DNA of 64,000 nt from Metapseudomonas sp043392685 (GCA_043392685.1 JBHZGM010000011.1); one strand, 5' to 3'. Shown: positions 8,237-16,347, counted from the stretch's first letter. Program-made: numbers and translations. Notes: generated from the sequence alone by a model not told the origin.

Positions 8237-10009
8237 TTAATAAGTACGTACTTTGGGTTCGAACGCCGGAACAGTCTTCGGCGCGAAGTTGACGGCGCGC
8301 TTGGAAACGCGCTTCTCACCCGGGAAGTACAGGGTGTGGCACAGCCAGTTCTCGTCGTCGCGGTCTTCGAAGTCTTCGCGGGCGTGAGCGCCACGGGACT
8401 CTTTGCGCACTTCGGCGGCGATGGCGGTAGCTTCAGCGACTTCCAGCAGGTTCTGCAGCTCCAGCGCTTCGATACGCGCGGTGTTGAAGGCCTGGGACTT
8501 GTCGTTGATCTTGACGTTGGCGATACGGTCACGCAGCTCGGCCAGCTGGGCGATACCCTTCTGCATGTATTCGCCGGTACGGAATACACCGAAGTAGTTC
8601 TGCATGCACTGCTGCAGCTCGCGCTTCAGCGGAGCGACTTCTTCGCCGCTGGTGCGCTCGTTGACGCCGGCCAGACGCTTGAGGGACTGCTCGATGTCGG
8701 TCTCGCTGGCGCCGCGCGCCTCGATACCTTCCTTGAGCGCCTTCTCCAGGTGCAGGCCAGCGGCACGGCCGAATACCACCAGGTCGAGCAGCGAGTTGCC
8801 GCCCAGGCGGTTGGCGCCGTGAACCGATACGCAAGCCACTTCGCCCACGGCGAACAGACCTTCGATGATGGTGTCGTTGCCGTTGGCGTCCTGGGTGATG
8901 GCCTGGCCATGAATGTTGGTGGCAACGCCACCCATCATGTAGTGGCAGGTCGGGATAACCGGGATCGGAGCAACGACCGGATCGACGTGCGCGAAGGTCT
9001 TGGACAGCTCGCAGATGCCGGGCAGGCGGCTGTGCAGGACTTCCTCGCCGAGGTGGTCGAGCTTCAGCAGTACGTGGTCCTTGTTCGGGCCCACGCCGTT
9101 GCCGGCGATCACTTCCTTGACCATGGAACGGGCGACAACGTCGCGACCGGCCAGGTCCTTGGCGTTCGGAGCGTAACGCTCCATGAAGCGCTCGCCATGG
9201 GCGTTGATCAGGTAACCACCTTCACCACGGCAGCCTTCGGTAACCAGTACACCAGCGCCGGCGATGCCGGTCGGGTGGAACTGCCACATTTCGATGTCCT
9301 GCACCGGCACGCCAGCACGCAGGGCCATGCCCACCCCGTCGCCGGTGTTGATCAGAGCGTTGGTGGTAGAGGCGTAGATACGGCCAGCACCGCCAGTGGC
9401 CAGAACCACGGCCTTGGAACGGATGTATACGGTTTCGCCGGTCTCGATGCAGATGGCGATGATGCCGACCACGGCGCCGTCCTGGTTCTTCACCAGATCA
9501 ACGGCGTACCACTCGTTGAGGAACGAGGTGCCGTTCTTCAGGTTGGCCTGGTACAGGGTGTGCAGCAGTGCGTGACCGGTACGGTCGGCAGCGGCGCAGG
9601 TACGGGCAGCCTGGCCACCCTTGCCGAAGTCCTTGGACTGGCCACCGAACGGACGCTGGTAGATACGGCCCTGCTCGGTACGGGAGAACGGCAGGCCCAT
9701 GTGTTCCAGTTCGAACACGGCTTCCGGACCTACGGAGCACATGTATTCGATGGCGTCCTGGTCACCGATGTAGTCGGAGCCCTTGACGGTGTCGTACATG
9801 TGCCAGCGCCAATCGTCGTTCGGGTCGGCCGAAGCGATGGCGCAGGTGATGCCGCCCTGGGCGGATACGGTGTGGGAACGGGTCGGGAAGACCTTGGTCA
9901 CCACAGCGGTCTTGTGGCCACCCTGGGCCAGTTGCAGTGCAGCGCGCATGCCGGCGCCGCCGCCACCTACGATGATGGCGTCAAAAGAAAGAGTACGAAT
10001 GCTAGCCAT
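8237..10009 (-). CDS. sdhA: Succinate dehydrogenase flavoprotein subunit
   Basis: The 590-residue catalytic subunit of complex II oxidises succinate to fumarate. The N-terminus has the FAD-binding IVGGGGAGMRAALQLAQGG motif. The TRSHTVSAQGGI segment carries the histidine that binds FAD covalently. The PTCHYMMGG segment, the capping domain and the C-terminal CHTLYFPGEKRV complete the family pattern. The length is normal (~590). It lies 3 bp after sdhD and 11 bp before sdhB, as expected for a single sdhCDAB transcript from the promoter at 10881-10909. Confidence 0.98.
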   Translation of the reverse strand: MASIRTLSFDAIIVGGGGAGMRAALQLAQGGHKTAVVTKVFPTRSHTVSAQGGITCAIASADPNDDWRWHMYDTVKGSDYIGDQDAIEYMCSVGPEAVFELEHMGLPFSRTEQGRIYQRPFGGQSKDFGKGGQAARTCAAADRTGHALLHTLYQANLKNGTSFLNEWYAVDLVKNQDGAVVGIIAICIETGETVYIRSKAVVLATGGAGRIYASTTNALINTGDGVGMALRAGVPVQDIEMWQFHPTGIAGAGVLVTEGCRGEGGYLINAHGERFMERYAPNAKDLAGRDVVARSMVKEVIAGNGVGPNKDHVLLKLDHLGEEVLHSRLPGICELSKTFAHVDPVVAPIPVIPTCHYMMGGVATNIHGQAITQDANGNDTIIEGLFAVGEVACVSVHGANRLGGNSLLDLVVFGRAAGLHLEKALKEGIEARGASETDIEQSLKRLAGVNERTSGEEVAPLKRELQQCMQNYFGVFRTGEYMQKGIAQLAELRDRIANVKINDKSQAFNTARIEALELQNLLEVAEATAIAAEVRKESRGAHAREDFEDRDDENWLCHTLYFPGEKRVSKRAVNFAPKTVPAFEPKVRTY

Positions 10010-10012
10010 GGA

Positions 10013-10381
10013 TCACACACCCCAGAGAATCTGCACGCCCCAGACGAAGAACGCGAACATTGCCATGCCGCATACCGCCTGGAACAGGAAACGCACGACA
10101 GTCGCCGCCTTGCCCAGCGCCATGGGCGTCAGGTAGTCGGTGGAGATGGTCCACATGCCGACCCAGGCGTGGACGCTCAGGGCGACCAGGGCCAGCAGGC
10201 TGAAGATGCGCATCACGGTGTGGGAGAACAGACCATGCCAGTCGGCATAGGTCAGACCCGGATTGAACAGCAGGTAGCCCAGCAGGAAGAGGAAATAAGC
10301 CGCGAGAACGACCGCAGAAACGCGCTGGGCCATCCAGTCATAAAGGCCCGAACGCGAGAAGTTCGTGACGTTGGTTACCAT
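10013..10381 (-). CDS. sdhD: Succinate dehydrogenase membrane anchor subunit D
   Basis: SdhD (122 residues) is one of the two heme b and ubiquinone-binding anchors of complex II. Three hydrophobic helices are visible (about 22-42, 58-78 and 95-118). The SVHAWVGMWTISTDY segment supplies the heme histidine region and the conserved DY pair of the quinone pocket. The start MVTNVTNFSRSGLYDW at 10381 fits homologues better than the in-frame ATG six bases upstream. It overlaps the end of sdhC by 7 nt, which implies translational coupling. Confidence 0.93.
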   Translation of the reverse strand: MVTNVTNFSRSGLYDWMAQRVSAVVLAAYFLFLLGYLLFNPGLTYADWHGLFSHTVMRIFSLLALVALSVHAWVGMWTISTDYLTPMALGKAATVVRFLFQAVCGMAMFAFFVWGVQILWGV

Positions 10382-10749
10382 ACCCACACCCCCAGCAGCA
10401 CGATCAGCACCGCAGAAACTACGATGACGATTTTCGAGCCCAGCTTACCGCCCTCGAGCGTTTCGCCGACGCCCGCATCCATTACCAGGTGGCGCACACC
10501 GGCGACCAGGTGGTAAAGCAGTGCGGACAGGAGGCCCCAAATCACCAGCTTGGCCAGCGGACTGGTCAGACACGCTTTAACCTGCTCGAAGCCTTCCTCG
10601 GAGCTCAGCGACTTGTCGAGCGCGAACAGCAGCACGGCAATGCCGAAGAAGAGGATGACGCCGGAGATACGATGCAGGATGGACGTGTAAGCAGTGATGG
10701 GGAGTTTGATGGTCCTGAGATCTAGGTTTACAGGTCGTTGGCTATTCAC
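10375..10749 (-). CDS. sdhC: Succinate dehydrogenase cytochrome b556 subunit C
   Basis: SdhC (about 124 residues) anchors complex II and binds heme b. It has an N-terminal RPVNLDLRTIKLPITAYTSI stretch, the SILHRISGV quinone-site motif, three transmembrane helices, and the HLVAGVRHLVMD heme-ligand motif. The only open start in frame is the GTG at 10749, which lacks a good ribosome site. A better placed GTG at 10762 is thrown out of frame by a run of seven A (10753-10759) and ends after six codons. In relatives I recall this protein beginning MKKAVNSQRP, which would need six A. See findings. Confidence 0.9.
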   Translation of the reverse strand: MNSQRPVNLDLRTIKLPITAYTSILHRISGVILFFGIAVLLFALDKSLSSEEGFEQVKACLTSPLAKLVIWGLLSALLYHLVAGVRHLVMDAGVGETLEGGKLGSKIVIVVSAVLIVLLGVWVW

Positions 10750-10880
10750 GGCTTTTTTTCACACTGAGGCCCCAAACAAACAGGGCAAGTTGTCGGGAAG
10801 TGCACTGATCAGGTACCCCTCACCAAAGGGAGTGCCGACCTCCAGAATATGGGCCCAGGGCCCCTGGCGATCGGGCGCTG

Positions 10881-10909
10881 AGTATAGACAGTTAGCTGAC
10901 TAATGACAA
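10881..10909 (-). promoter_or_regulatory. Sigma-70 promoter of sdhCDAB
   Basis: On the minus strand TTGTCA (10909-10904) is followed after exactly 17 nt by TATACT (10886-10881), five of six consensus bases at each element. It points at sdhC, whose start is about 130 nt downstream. It is inferred from sequence only. Confidence 0.75.
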
Positions 10910-11024
10910 TGCGAACGCCTGCCCCCAAAAGCGGATTGCGCCGCCCATATAAAAGGCGTAAATAGCGCCTCTTTTTTCGCCGAAAAACCCACGCAAACCC
11001 CACTGCCACATGGGTTTCTTCAAA

Positions 11025-11052
11025 TTGACATTCGAATTTATAGCTCTATAGT
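11025..11052 (+). promoter_or_regulatory. Sigma-70 promoter of gltA
   Basis: A perfect -35 TTGACA (11025-11030) and a -10 TATAGT (11047-11052) are separated by 16 nt. Transcription would start near 11059, giving a leader of about 52 nt that contains the AGGAGG ribosome site 5 nt before the gltA ATG. The strength fits a highly expressed citrate synthase gene. Confidence 0.8.
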
Positions 11053-11110
11053 GTCCCGGGCCCTGCGTGGGGGGCTGTCTGATGATTTCAAGCATAACTA
11101 GGAGGCCGCT

Positions 11111-12397
11111 ATGGCTGACAAAAAAGCGCAGTTGATCATCGAGGGCGCAGCCCCCGTAGAGCTGCCCGTTCTGTCCGGAACCATGGGACCCGATGTAGTC
11201 GATGTGCGGGGCCTGACCTCCACGGGCTGCTTCACCTTTGATCCTGGCTTTATGTCGACCGCCTCTTGCGAGTCGAAGATCACCTACATCGACGGCGACA
11301 AGGGCGTATTGCTGCACCGTGGCTATCCGATCGAGCAGCTGGCAGAGAAGTCCGACTACCTGGAAACCTGCTACCTGCTGCTGAACGGCGAACTGCCGAA
11401 CGCAGAAGAGAAGGCCAAGTTCGTTGGCACCATCAAGAACCACACCATGGTTCACGAGCAGCTGAAGAGCTTCTTCAACGGCTTCCGCCGCGACGCCCAC
11501 CCGATGGCGATCATGTGCGGCGTGGTGGGTGCCCTCTCCGCCTTCTACCACGACTCCCTGGACATCAATAACCCGCAGCACCGCGAAGTTTCGGCGATGC
11601 GCCTGGTCGCAAAGATGCCGACCATCGCGGCAATGGCCTACAAGTACTCCATGGGCCAGCCCATGATGTACCCGCGTAACGACCTGAACTACGCGGAAAA
11701 CTTCCTGCACATGATGTTCAACACCCCGGCCGAGATCAAACCGATCAGCCCGGTGCTGGCCAAGGCCATGGACCGCATCTTCATCCTGCATGCGGACCAC
11801 GAGCAGAACGCTTCTACTTCCACCGTTCGTCTGGCTGGCTCCTCCGGCGCCAACCCCTTCGCCTGTATAGCTGCCGGCATCGCAGCCCTCTGGGGCCCCG
11901 CACATGGCGGCGCCAACGAAGCGGTGCTGACCATGCTGGACGAAATCGGCGACGTATCGAACATCGAGAAGTTCGTGGCCAAGGCCAAGGACAAGAACGA
12001 TCCGTTCAAGCTGATGGGCTTCGGCCACCGCGTCTACAAGAACTTCGACCCGCGCGCCAAGGTCATGAAGCAGACCTGCGACGAGGTTCTGGCCGAGCTG
12101 GGCATCAACGACCCGCAACTCGAACTGGCCATGAAGCTGGAAGAGATCGCGCGCAACGATCCTTACTTCAAGGAGCGCAACCTCTATCCGAACGTGGACT
12201 TCTACTCGGGCATCATCCTGAAGGCCATCGGCATTCCGACCAGCATGTTCACCGTGATCTTCGCCCTGGCACGTACCGTGGGCTGGATCTCGCACTGGAA
12301 GGAAATGCTCTCCGGCCCGTACAAGATCGGCCGTCCGCGCCAGCTGTACACCGGTCACGAGAAGCGCGACTTCGTCTCGCTGGAAGACCGCAAGTAA
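11111..12397 (+). CDS. gltA: Citrate synthase
   Basis: This 428-residue type II (hexameric, NADH-sensitive) citrate synthase condenses acetyl-CoA with oxaloacetate. Catalytic segments are visible: HEQNASTSTVRL with the first active histidine, GPAHGGANEAVL with the second, and GFGHRVYKNFDPRAK with the arginine/aspartate part of the site. It begins MADKKAQLIIEGAAPVELPV. The start is fixed by AGGAGG five bases upstream. It is transcribed away from the sdh-suc operon and ends at a strong bidirectional terminator shared with the START-domain gene. Confidence 0.98.
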   Translation: MADKKAQLIIEGAAPVELPVLSGTMGPDVVDVRGLTSTGCFTFDPGFMSTASCESKITYIDGDKGVLLHRGYPIEQLAEKSDYLETCYLLLNGELPNAEEKAKFVGTIKNHTMVHEQLKSFFNGFRRDAHPMAIMCGVVGALSAFYHDSLDINNPQHREVSAMRLVAKMPTIAAMAYKYSMGQPMMYPRNDLNYAENFLHMMFNTPAEIKPISPVLAKAMDRIFILHADHEQNASTSTVRLAGSSGANPFACIAAGIAALWGPAHGGANEAVLTMLDEIGDVSNIEKFVAKAKDKNDPFKLMGFGHRVYKNFDPRAKVMKQTCDEVLAELGINDPQLELAMKLEEIARNDPYFKERNLYPNVDFYSGIILKAIGIPTSMFTVIFALARTVGWISHWKEMLSGPYKIGRPRQLYTGHEKRDFVSLEDRK

Positions 12398-12411
12398 GGC
12401 TTTGCGCCAAT

Positions 12412-12441
12412 AAAAAAGGCTGCCGAACGGCAGCCTTTTTT
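12412..12441. terminator. Bidirectional intrinsic terminator after gltA
   Basis: AAAAAAGGCTGCCG (12412-12425) is complementary to CGGCAGCCTTTTTT (12428-12441), giving a GC-rich stem flanked by A6 and T6. It ends gltA rightwards and the START-domain gene leftwards, whose stop is at 12463. Confidence 0.92.
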
Positions 12442-12462
12442 ATTTCAACTCCGTCTAGCCGT

Positions 12463-13065
12463 TCAGCGTTTTTCCGCCCGCTGGCGCATCGCCTTCAGGG
12501 TATTGAAAGGCGCATCGACCACAAAACTGTTCGCCAGCCAGGAGGGCACGCTTCCGCCCGGTTCGGTGTGCACCTGATAGGTCACTTCCACCTCGCCCGC
12601 TCCTTTGGGCACCAGCTTCCAGAAGCCTTGCACTTCGGTCACCCGCACGAAACCATCGGCTTCCGGCAGGTAATCGGGCACAGCCTCCAGAACGCGCGTC
12701 ACGCTGCCATCGGCACCGACCTCGGAGGTGACGTGCAACACCGAGTCACGCGGAGTGACCGGCCAGGGCGTATTGAAGCGGGTGTAGGTCCAGCTATGCG
12801 CTCCTTCGCTCTTGAGCAGCTTCTGTTCCTTGCACTCGTGGATCCACGCGCAGGAGTCGACAACGTCTTCCTGCAGGGCACGCAGGGTGGCCATGTCGGC
12901 CTTCATTGTGACGACGCCGCGATAGGCCTTGTACCTGGATCCGGGCACCTCACTCAGGAACACCTTGATGCCATCCTCGTCCTTGGCCAGCTTCCAGTCC
13001 TCGGCCTGAACGGCGGTAGCCGCCATCAGCCCCAGGGCACAGAGCGCCGCAACCTTGATTCTCAT
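12463..13065 (-). CDS. Exported START-domain lipid-binding-like protein
   Basis: This 200-residue protein has a clear signal peptide (MRIKVAALCALGLMAATAVQA, cleaved after about residue 21), so it probably acts in the periplasm. The rest (EDWKLAKDEDGIKVFLSEVPG... through TPRDSVLHV... and the C-terminal NSFVVDAPFNTLKAMRQ) follows the START/Bet v1 fold pattern of StAR-related lipid-transfer domains. The ligand is unknown. It sits head-to-tail with the YkgJ-like gene and converges on gltA at the shared terminator. The family call rests on overall pattern and is fairly firm; the function is not. Confidence 0.8.
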   Translation of the reverse strand: MRIKVAALCALGLMAATAVQAEDWKLAKDEDGIKVFLSEVPGSRYKAYRGVVTMKADMATLRALQEDVVDSCAWIHECKEQKLLKSEGAHSWTYTRFNTPWPVTPRDSVLHVTSEVGADGSVTRVLEAVPDYLPEADGFVRVTEVQGFWKLVPKGAGEVEVTYQVHTEPGGSVPSWLANSFVVDAPFNTLKAMRQRAEKR

Positions 13066-13111
13066 GATCTCTCCTTGTGCAGGCGATACCGGCGCTGTGC
13101 CGGTAGCCTTG

Positions 13112-13369
13112 TCAGGCGGCAGTAGTTGCCTGTTCCAGCCAGCCGATCAGACGAATGGCCTCTTCGCGGCTATCTCCGCAGACCTCGGGGTCCGCATCGA
13201 ATTCGCCACAGACCGATGGTCGGCGCGGGTCGCCGAACAGTTGGCAGAGGTTCTCTACAGACAAGTGCAGGCAGCGCACGCCCGCAGGCTTGCCCCCAGG
13301 CATGCCGGGCAGCGGGGAACTGATGGATGGTGCTATGCAGCAGGCGCCACAGCCTGGGCGGCATTGCAT
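13112..13369 (-). CDS. YkgJ-family cysteine-cluster protein
   Basis: This 85-residue protein is rich in cysteine: MQCRPGCGACCIAPS gives Cys 3, 7, 10 and 11, and more follow in VRCLHL, NLCQLF, SVCGEF and EVCGDS. This is the pattern of the YkgJ/UPF0153 family, predicted to bind zinc or an iron-sulfur centre. There is no signal peptide, so it is probably cytoplasmic. It lies 46 bp upstream of the START-domain gene and may share its transcript. The biochemical role is not known to me. Confidence 0.78.
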   Translation of the reverse strand: MQCRPGCGACCIAPSISSPLPGMPGGKPAGVRCLHLSVENLCQLFGDPRRPSVCGEFDADPEVCGDSREEAIRLIGWLEQATTAA

Positions 13370-13414
13370 GGCGAAAAACCTCGAACGACAGGAATGACGA
13401 GACGAGGCGCCATT

Positions 13415-14275
13415 TTACTTGGGCGAAGCCGGCGTTGACACGGCCTCGGGCACCGAAGATTGCCGGGCACGCAGCTCATCGAGGCTGTCACCCTTGTAGA
13501 TGTGCGCCTTGAGGCGCCCCTCATGCACTTCCAGTCCGACACGTTGAGGATCGCGCAGATCGAACAACTGATAGGCAACGGACTGGCTCTGAAAGGCCCG
13601 CAGGCGCGAAGTCACGAAAAAGGCCTGGGTAGCCGAGGTGTTCCAGCCTCCCTCCTCCGCCGCCGCTCGGCTGCCGGCCGCCGCCACCGCCAGGCGCCGA
13701 CCCGACATGTCATGGACTCCGGACACCTCGCCAAAACCGAAGATCCGCTCCCCCGCCTCACGACGCCAGCTCAGGTAGATTCGATTCAGCGCCGGATCGC
13801 CCAGCGTCACCCCGAGCACTACGCCGCGTTCGCCATCGTCCTCCAGGGTCAGTACATAGCTGCTCAGGCTGCCATCGGCACAACGCAACTGCCCCTTCAG
13901 CAGGAGCCTGCGCCCCAGGCGTTCAAAGGATTCCAGGCTCTGCTCGCGGCAGAGCCGGTCACGCCGATCATGCAATTCCCGCCCGGAGTCGAGCAGACCA
14001 CGCCCCGCCTGCCCCGTGCCAGCCGCCAGAAAACCATCCTCGACAGCCCAGAGCACCTTTTCCGGTCGCCCCTGCGGATGGACGACGAAGCCCCGACCGT
14101 TCCACGACAGCAGATAGCGGCCGAAGTCGAAATCCCGCGCCACCTTGAACGCCGGCGGCAGATGCAGCGTCGCGATCACCAGCTCCTTGCGCCAGGCCTC
14201 GATGCCGCGAAGCGCTGCAATCGCCACCCCGAGCAGCACGATGGCCACGAACCCCAACCCACGCCAGAAAGCCAT
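13415..14275 (-). CDS. Membrane-anchored protein of unknown function
   Basis: I do not recognise this 286-residue protein. It starts MAFWRGLGFVAIVLLGVAIAALRG, one N-terminal membrane segment, probably an uncleaved anchor, with the rest outside the cytoplasm. The soluble part is rich in beta-prone, Arg/Gly-containing segments (YLLSWNGRGFVVHPQGRPEK, VLTLEDDGERGVVLGVTLGD, IYLSWRREAGERIFGFGEV) and could be a beta-propeller or sandwich domain, which is a guess. It is the first gene of a leftward trio with the YkgJ-like and START-domain genes, 45 bp apart, so it may belong to the same envelope-related transcript. Confidence 0.7.
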   Translation of the reverse strand: MAFWRGLGFVAIVLLGVAIAALRGIEAWRKELVIATLHLPPAFKVARDFDFGRYLLSWNGRGFVVHPQGRPEKVLWAVEDGFLAAGTGQAGRGLLDSGRELHDRRDRLCREQSLESFERLGRRLLLKGQLRCADGSLSSYVLTLEDDGERGVVLGVTLGDPALNRIYLSWRREAGERIFGFGEVSGVHDMSGRRLAVAAAGSRAAAEEGGWNTSATQAFFVTSRLRAFQSQSVAYQLFDLRDPQRVGLEVHEGRLKAHIYKGDSLDELRARQSSVPEAVSTPASPK

Positions 14276-14348
14276 GGCTCACCCCTTTCCTTGCGAATCA
14301 GCCCCCATTAGGCTTGCGCAATTCCCCCCACACTCAGAGCCCCCGATC

Positions 14349-14690
14349 ATGCCTGTATGGATGCAGACCGCCGCCCTGCTCATGCTGTCCAACGTATTCA
14401 TGACTTTCGCCTGGTATGGGCACCTCAAGACGCTCAACACCAAGCCCTGGGTGATTGCAGCGCTGATCAGCTGGGGCATCGCCCTGTTCGAATACCTGAT
14501 CATGGTGCCGGCCAACCGCATCGGCTACAGCGAACTCTCGGTCGGCCAACTGAAGATCATGCAGGAAGTGGTCACCCTGGCCATCTTCGTTCCGTTCAGC
14601 GTGTTCTACATGCAGCAGCCACTGAAGCTGGACTATCTGTGGGCGGGGATGTGTCTGCTGGGCGCGGTCTACTTCATTTTCCGCAACTAG
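14349..14690 (+). CDS. DUF486 / DMT-family small membrane protein
   Basis: This 113-residue protein has four predicted membrane helices (roughly 5-20, 34-52, 68-85 and 93-110). It matches the DUF486 family, small members of the drug/metabolite-transporter group, with the typical features FAWYGHLK, EYLIMVPANRIGY and LKIMQEVVTL. The substrate is unknown. The start at 14349 (MPVWMQTAALLML) is chosen over longer in-frame options because it begins directly with the first helix. It is divergent from the unknown membrane-anchored gene and converges on the dehydrogenase gene across a large palindrome. Confidence 0.85.
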   Translation: MPVWMQTAALLMLSNVFMTFAWYGHLKTLNTKPWVIAALISWGIALFEYLIMVPANRIGYSELSVGQLKIMQEVVTLAIFVPFSVFYMQQPLKLDYLWAGMCLLGAVYFIFRN

Positions 14691-14704
14691 GCGACCTGAT
14701 CGTC

Positions 14705-14789
14705 GACCAGGCGTTGTTGGAAAGCGGCTCGAAATGCTCATTGACAGTCGTCAACTTCGCTTTCTCACCGCTTTCCGCCTGGCCTGGTC
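14705..14789. repeat. 85-bp nested palindrome
   Basis: Three concentric inverted repeats share one centre: outer GACCAGGC (14705-14712) with GCCTGGTC (14782-14789), middle GGAAAGCGG (14719-14727) with CCGCTTTCC (14768-14776), inner TTGAC (14741-14745) with GTCAA (14750-14754) around AGTC. It fills most of the 125-bp convergent gap after the DUF486 gene. There is no U-run at either end. It resembles multi-copy intergenic elements I recall from Pseudomonas genomes, but copy number cannot be judged here. Confidence 0.7.
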
Positions 14790-14815
14790 TTAGCTCAGGA
14801 CGCCTGCCTCACTCG

Positions 14816-15688
14816 CTACGCCGGCTTTTTCAGTCGAGCGATCAGGCTGGAGGTGTCCCAACGCCCGCCCCCCATGGCCTGGACCTCGGCATAGAACTGG
14901 TCCACTAGCGCAGTGACGGGCAGTTGCGCACCGTTGCGCGCCGCTTCGTCCAGCACGATGCCAAGGTCCTTGCGCATCCAGTCCACGGCGAAACCGAAAT
15001 CGAACTTGCCGTCCAGCATGGTCTGGTGACGATGCTCCAGCTGCCATGACTGGGCAGCCCCCTTGCTGATCACCTCCATGGCGCCCTGGGCATCAAGTCC
15101 GGCGCACTGGGCGAAATGCAGCGCCTCGGCCAACCCCTGCAGCAGGCCGCCAACGCAGATCTGGTTGACCATCTTGGTGAGCTGGCCGCTCCCTACCGGC
15201 CCCATGAGGCGGATCATCTTGGCGTAGCTGTCAATCACCGGGGCGGCGCGATCGTAGAAGGCCTGCTCGCCCCCCATCATCACCGACAGCATGCCCGCCT
15301 CGGCCCCGGCCTGGCCGCCGGATACCGGAGCGTCGAGGAAACCCAGCTCACGTTCGGCGGCCAGGGTGGCCATCTCCCGCGCCACATCCGCCGAAGCCGT
15401 GGTGTGATCCACCAGGATCGAACCGGGAGCCATTCCCGCCAGAGCGCCGTCCGCCCCAAGCAGCACAGCACGCAAATCATCGTCGTTACCGACGCAGACC
15501 ATCACGAATTCCGCCCCTTCGGCCGCCTCGCGCGGCGTGTCGAAGGCATCGCCGCCGAACTCGTCGCACCACAGCGCGGCCCGCTCCGGCGTACGGTTGT
15601 AGACCCGAACCGAGTGACCTTCGCAAGCCAGGTGCCCGGCCATGTTGAAGCCCATTACCCCCAGACCGATGAACGCTACTTCAGCCAT
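14816..15688 (-). CDS. 3-Hydroxyisobutyrate-dehydrogenase-like NAD(P)-dependent reductase
   Basis: This 290-residue protein belongs to the beta-hydroxyacid dehydrogenase family (3-hydroxyisobutyrate, tartronate semialdehyde and related reductases). The Rossmann motif VAFIGLGVMGFNMAGHLA lies at the N-terminus. The substrate-binding DAPVSGGQAGAEAG segment and the GSGQLTKMVNQI helix with the catalytic lysine follow, and the C-terminal DLGIVLDEAARNG segment is typical. The ATG at 15688 follows AGGAGAACAAC at good spacing, so the 13-residue upstream extension is rejected. Exact substrate cannot be told from sequence. The neighbours give no pathway clue. Confidence 0.88.
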   Translation of the reverse strand: MAEVAFIGLGVMGFNMAGHLACEGHSVRVYNRTPERAALWCDEFGGDAFDTPREAAEGAEFVMVCVGNDDDLRAVLLGADGALAGMAPGSILVDHTTASADVAREMATLAAERELGFLDAPVSGGQAGAEAGMLSVMMGGEQAFYDRAAPVIDSYAKMIRLMGPVGSGQLTKMVNQICVGGLLQGLAEALHFAQCAGLDAQGAMEVISKGAAQSWQLEHRHQTMLDGKFDFGFAVDWMRKDLGIVLDEAARNGAQLPVTALVDQFYAEVQAMGGGRWDTSSLIARLKKPA

Positions 15689-15804
15689 TGTTGTTCTCCT
15701 TCGTCGACCTGCGGAAAAGCCTAACACGCAGTTTGCCGCCCCGCGAAAGCGCCACCATACTCGCTTCGGGCAGAACTCATACGCCCCATGCCAAGGAGAA
15801 CCCC

Positions 15805-16347
15805 ATGCCGCACTGGCTGGTCATCGATCTGGAAGCCACCACCGAAGAAGGCGGCTGGCCCCTGGAAGAAATGGAAATCATCGAGATCGGTGCGACCCTC
15901 GTTTGCGCGGACGGTCATGAGGTGGACCATTTCCAGCGTTTCGTGCGCCCCGCACGCCGCCCGTGCCTGACCGGCTTCTGCCGCCAGCTCACGCATATCA
16001 GCCAATCCGACGTGGACGGCGCCGCGAGTCTGCCTCAGGTTTGGCAAGCCTTCGAGCGCTGGCTCAGCCACCACAGCCCACGCCTGGCGGGATGGGCGAG
16101 CTGGGGCGACTACGACCGCCGCCAGCTGGAACAGGAGTGGCACCTGCACGGACTGGACAGCCTGCTGGCCGCCGTACCGCACCTGAATCTCAAGCAGCGC
16201 TTCGCCGAAGTGCGCCAGCTCAAGCGCGCCGTGGGTCTGCACACCGCCCTGCAACTGGCGGGACTGCACTTCCAGGGGCAGCAACACCGCGCCCTCGAGG
16301 ACGCCCGCAACACCGCGCGCCTGCTGCCTCTGGTGCTGCCCGCCTGA
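15805..16347 (+). CDS. DEDDh-type 3'-5' exonuclease
   Basis: The 180-residue protein has an RNase T/epsilon-type exonuclease fold. The first acidic pair is in LVIDLEATTEEGG (Asp/Glu of Exo I), the second acidic residue is in WASWGDYDRRQLE (Exo II), and the HRALEDARNTARLL segment gives the H-x4-D signature of the DEDDh class (Exo III). It resembles the Eri1/KapD-like branch, which often acts on RNA ends. AAGGAGAA sits just before the ATG at 15805, which excludes the longer in-frame reading from 15688. It is followed after 77 bp by ppnP on the same strand. Confidence 0.88.
   Translation: MPHWLVIDLEATTEEGGWPLEEMEIIEIGATLVCADGHEVDHFQRFVRPARRPCLTGFCRQLTHISQSDVDGAASLPQVWQAFERWLSHHSPRLAGWASWGDYDRRQLEQEWHLHGLDSLLAAVPHLNLKQRFAEVRQLKRAVGLHTALQLAGLHFQGQQHRALEDARNTARLLPLVLPA

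Larger units (their letters stand above)
10750..11110. other. 361-bp divergent control region between sdhC and gltA
   Basis: No gene lies here. It contains the leftward sdhC promoter (10881-10909), the rightward gltA promoter (11025-11052) and the gltA ribosome site AGGAGG (11100-11105). The sdh leader is about 110-125 nt long and the gltA leader about 50 nt. The region between the two promoters (about 10910-11024) is the likely site for transcription-factor control of the TCA cycle, but I recognise no specific operator. Confidence 0.7.

Noticed and set aside
10892..12358. Long leftward frame antisense to gltA
   Set aside because: gltA has its promoter, ribosome site and catalytic residues. 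The antisense frame crosses both divergent promoters.
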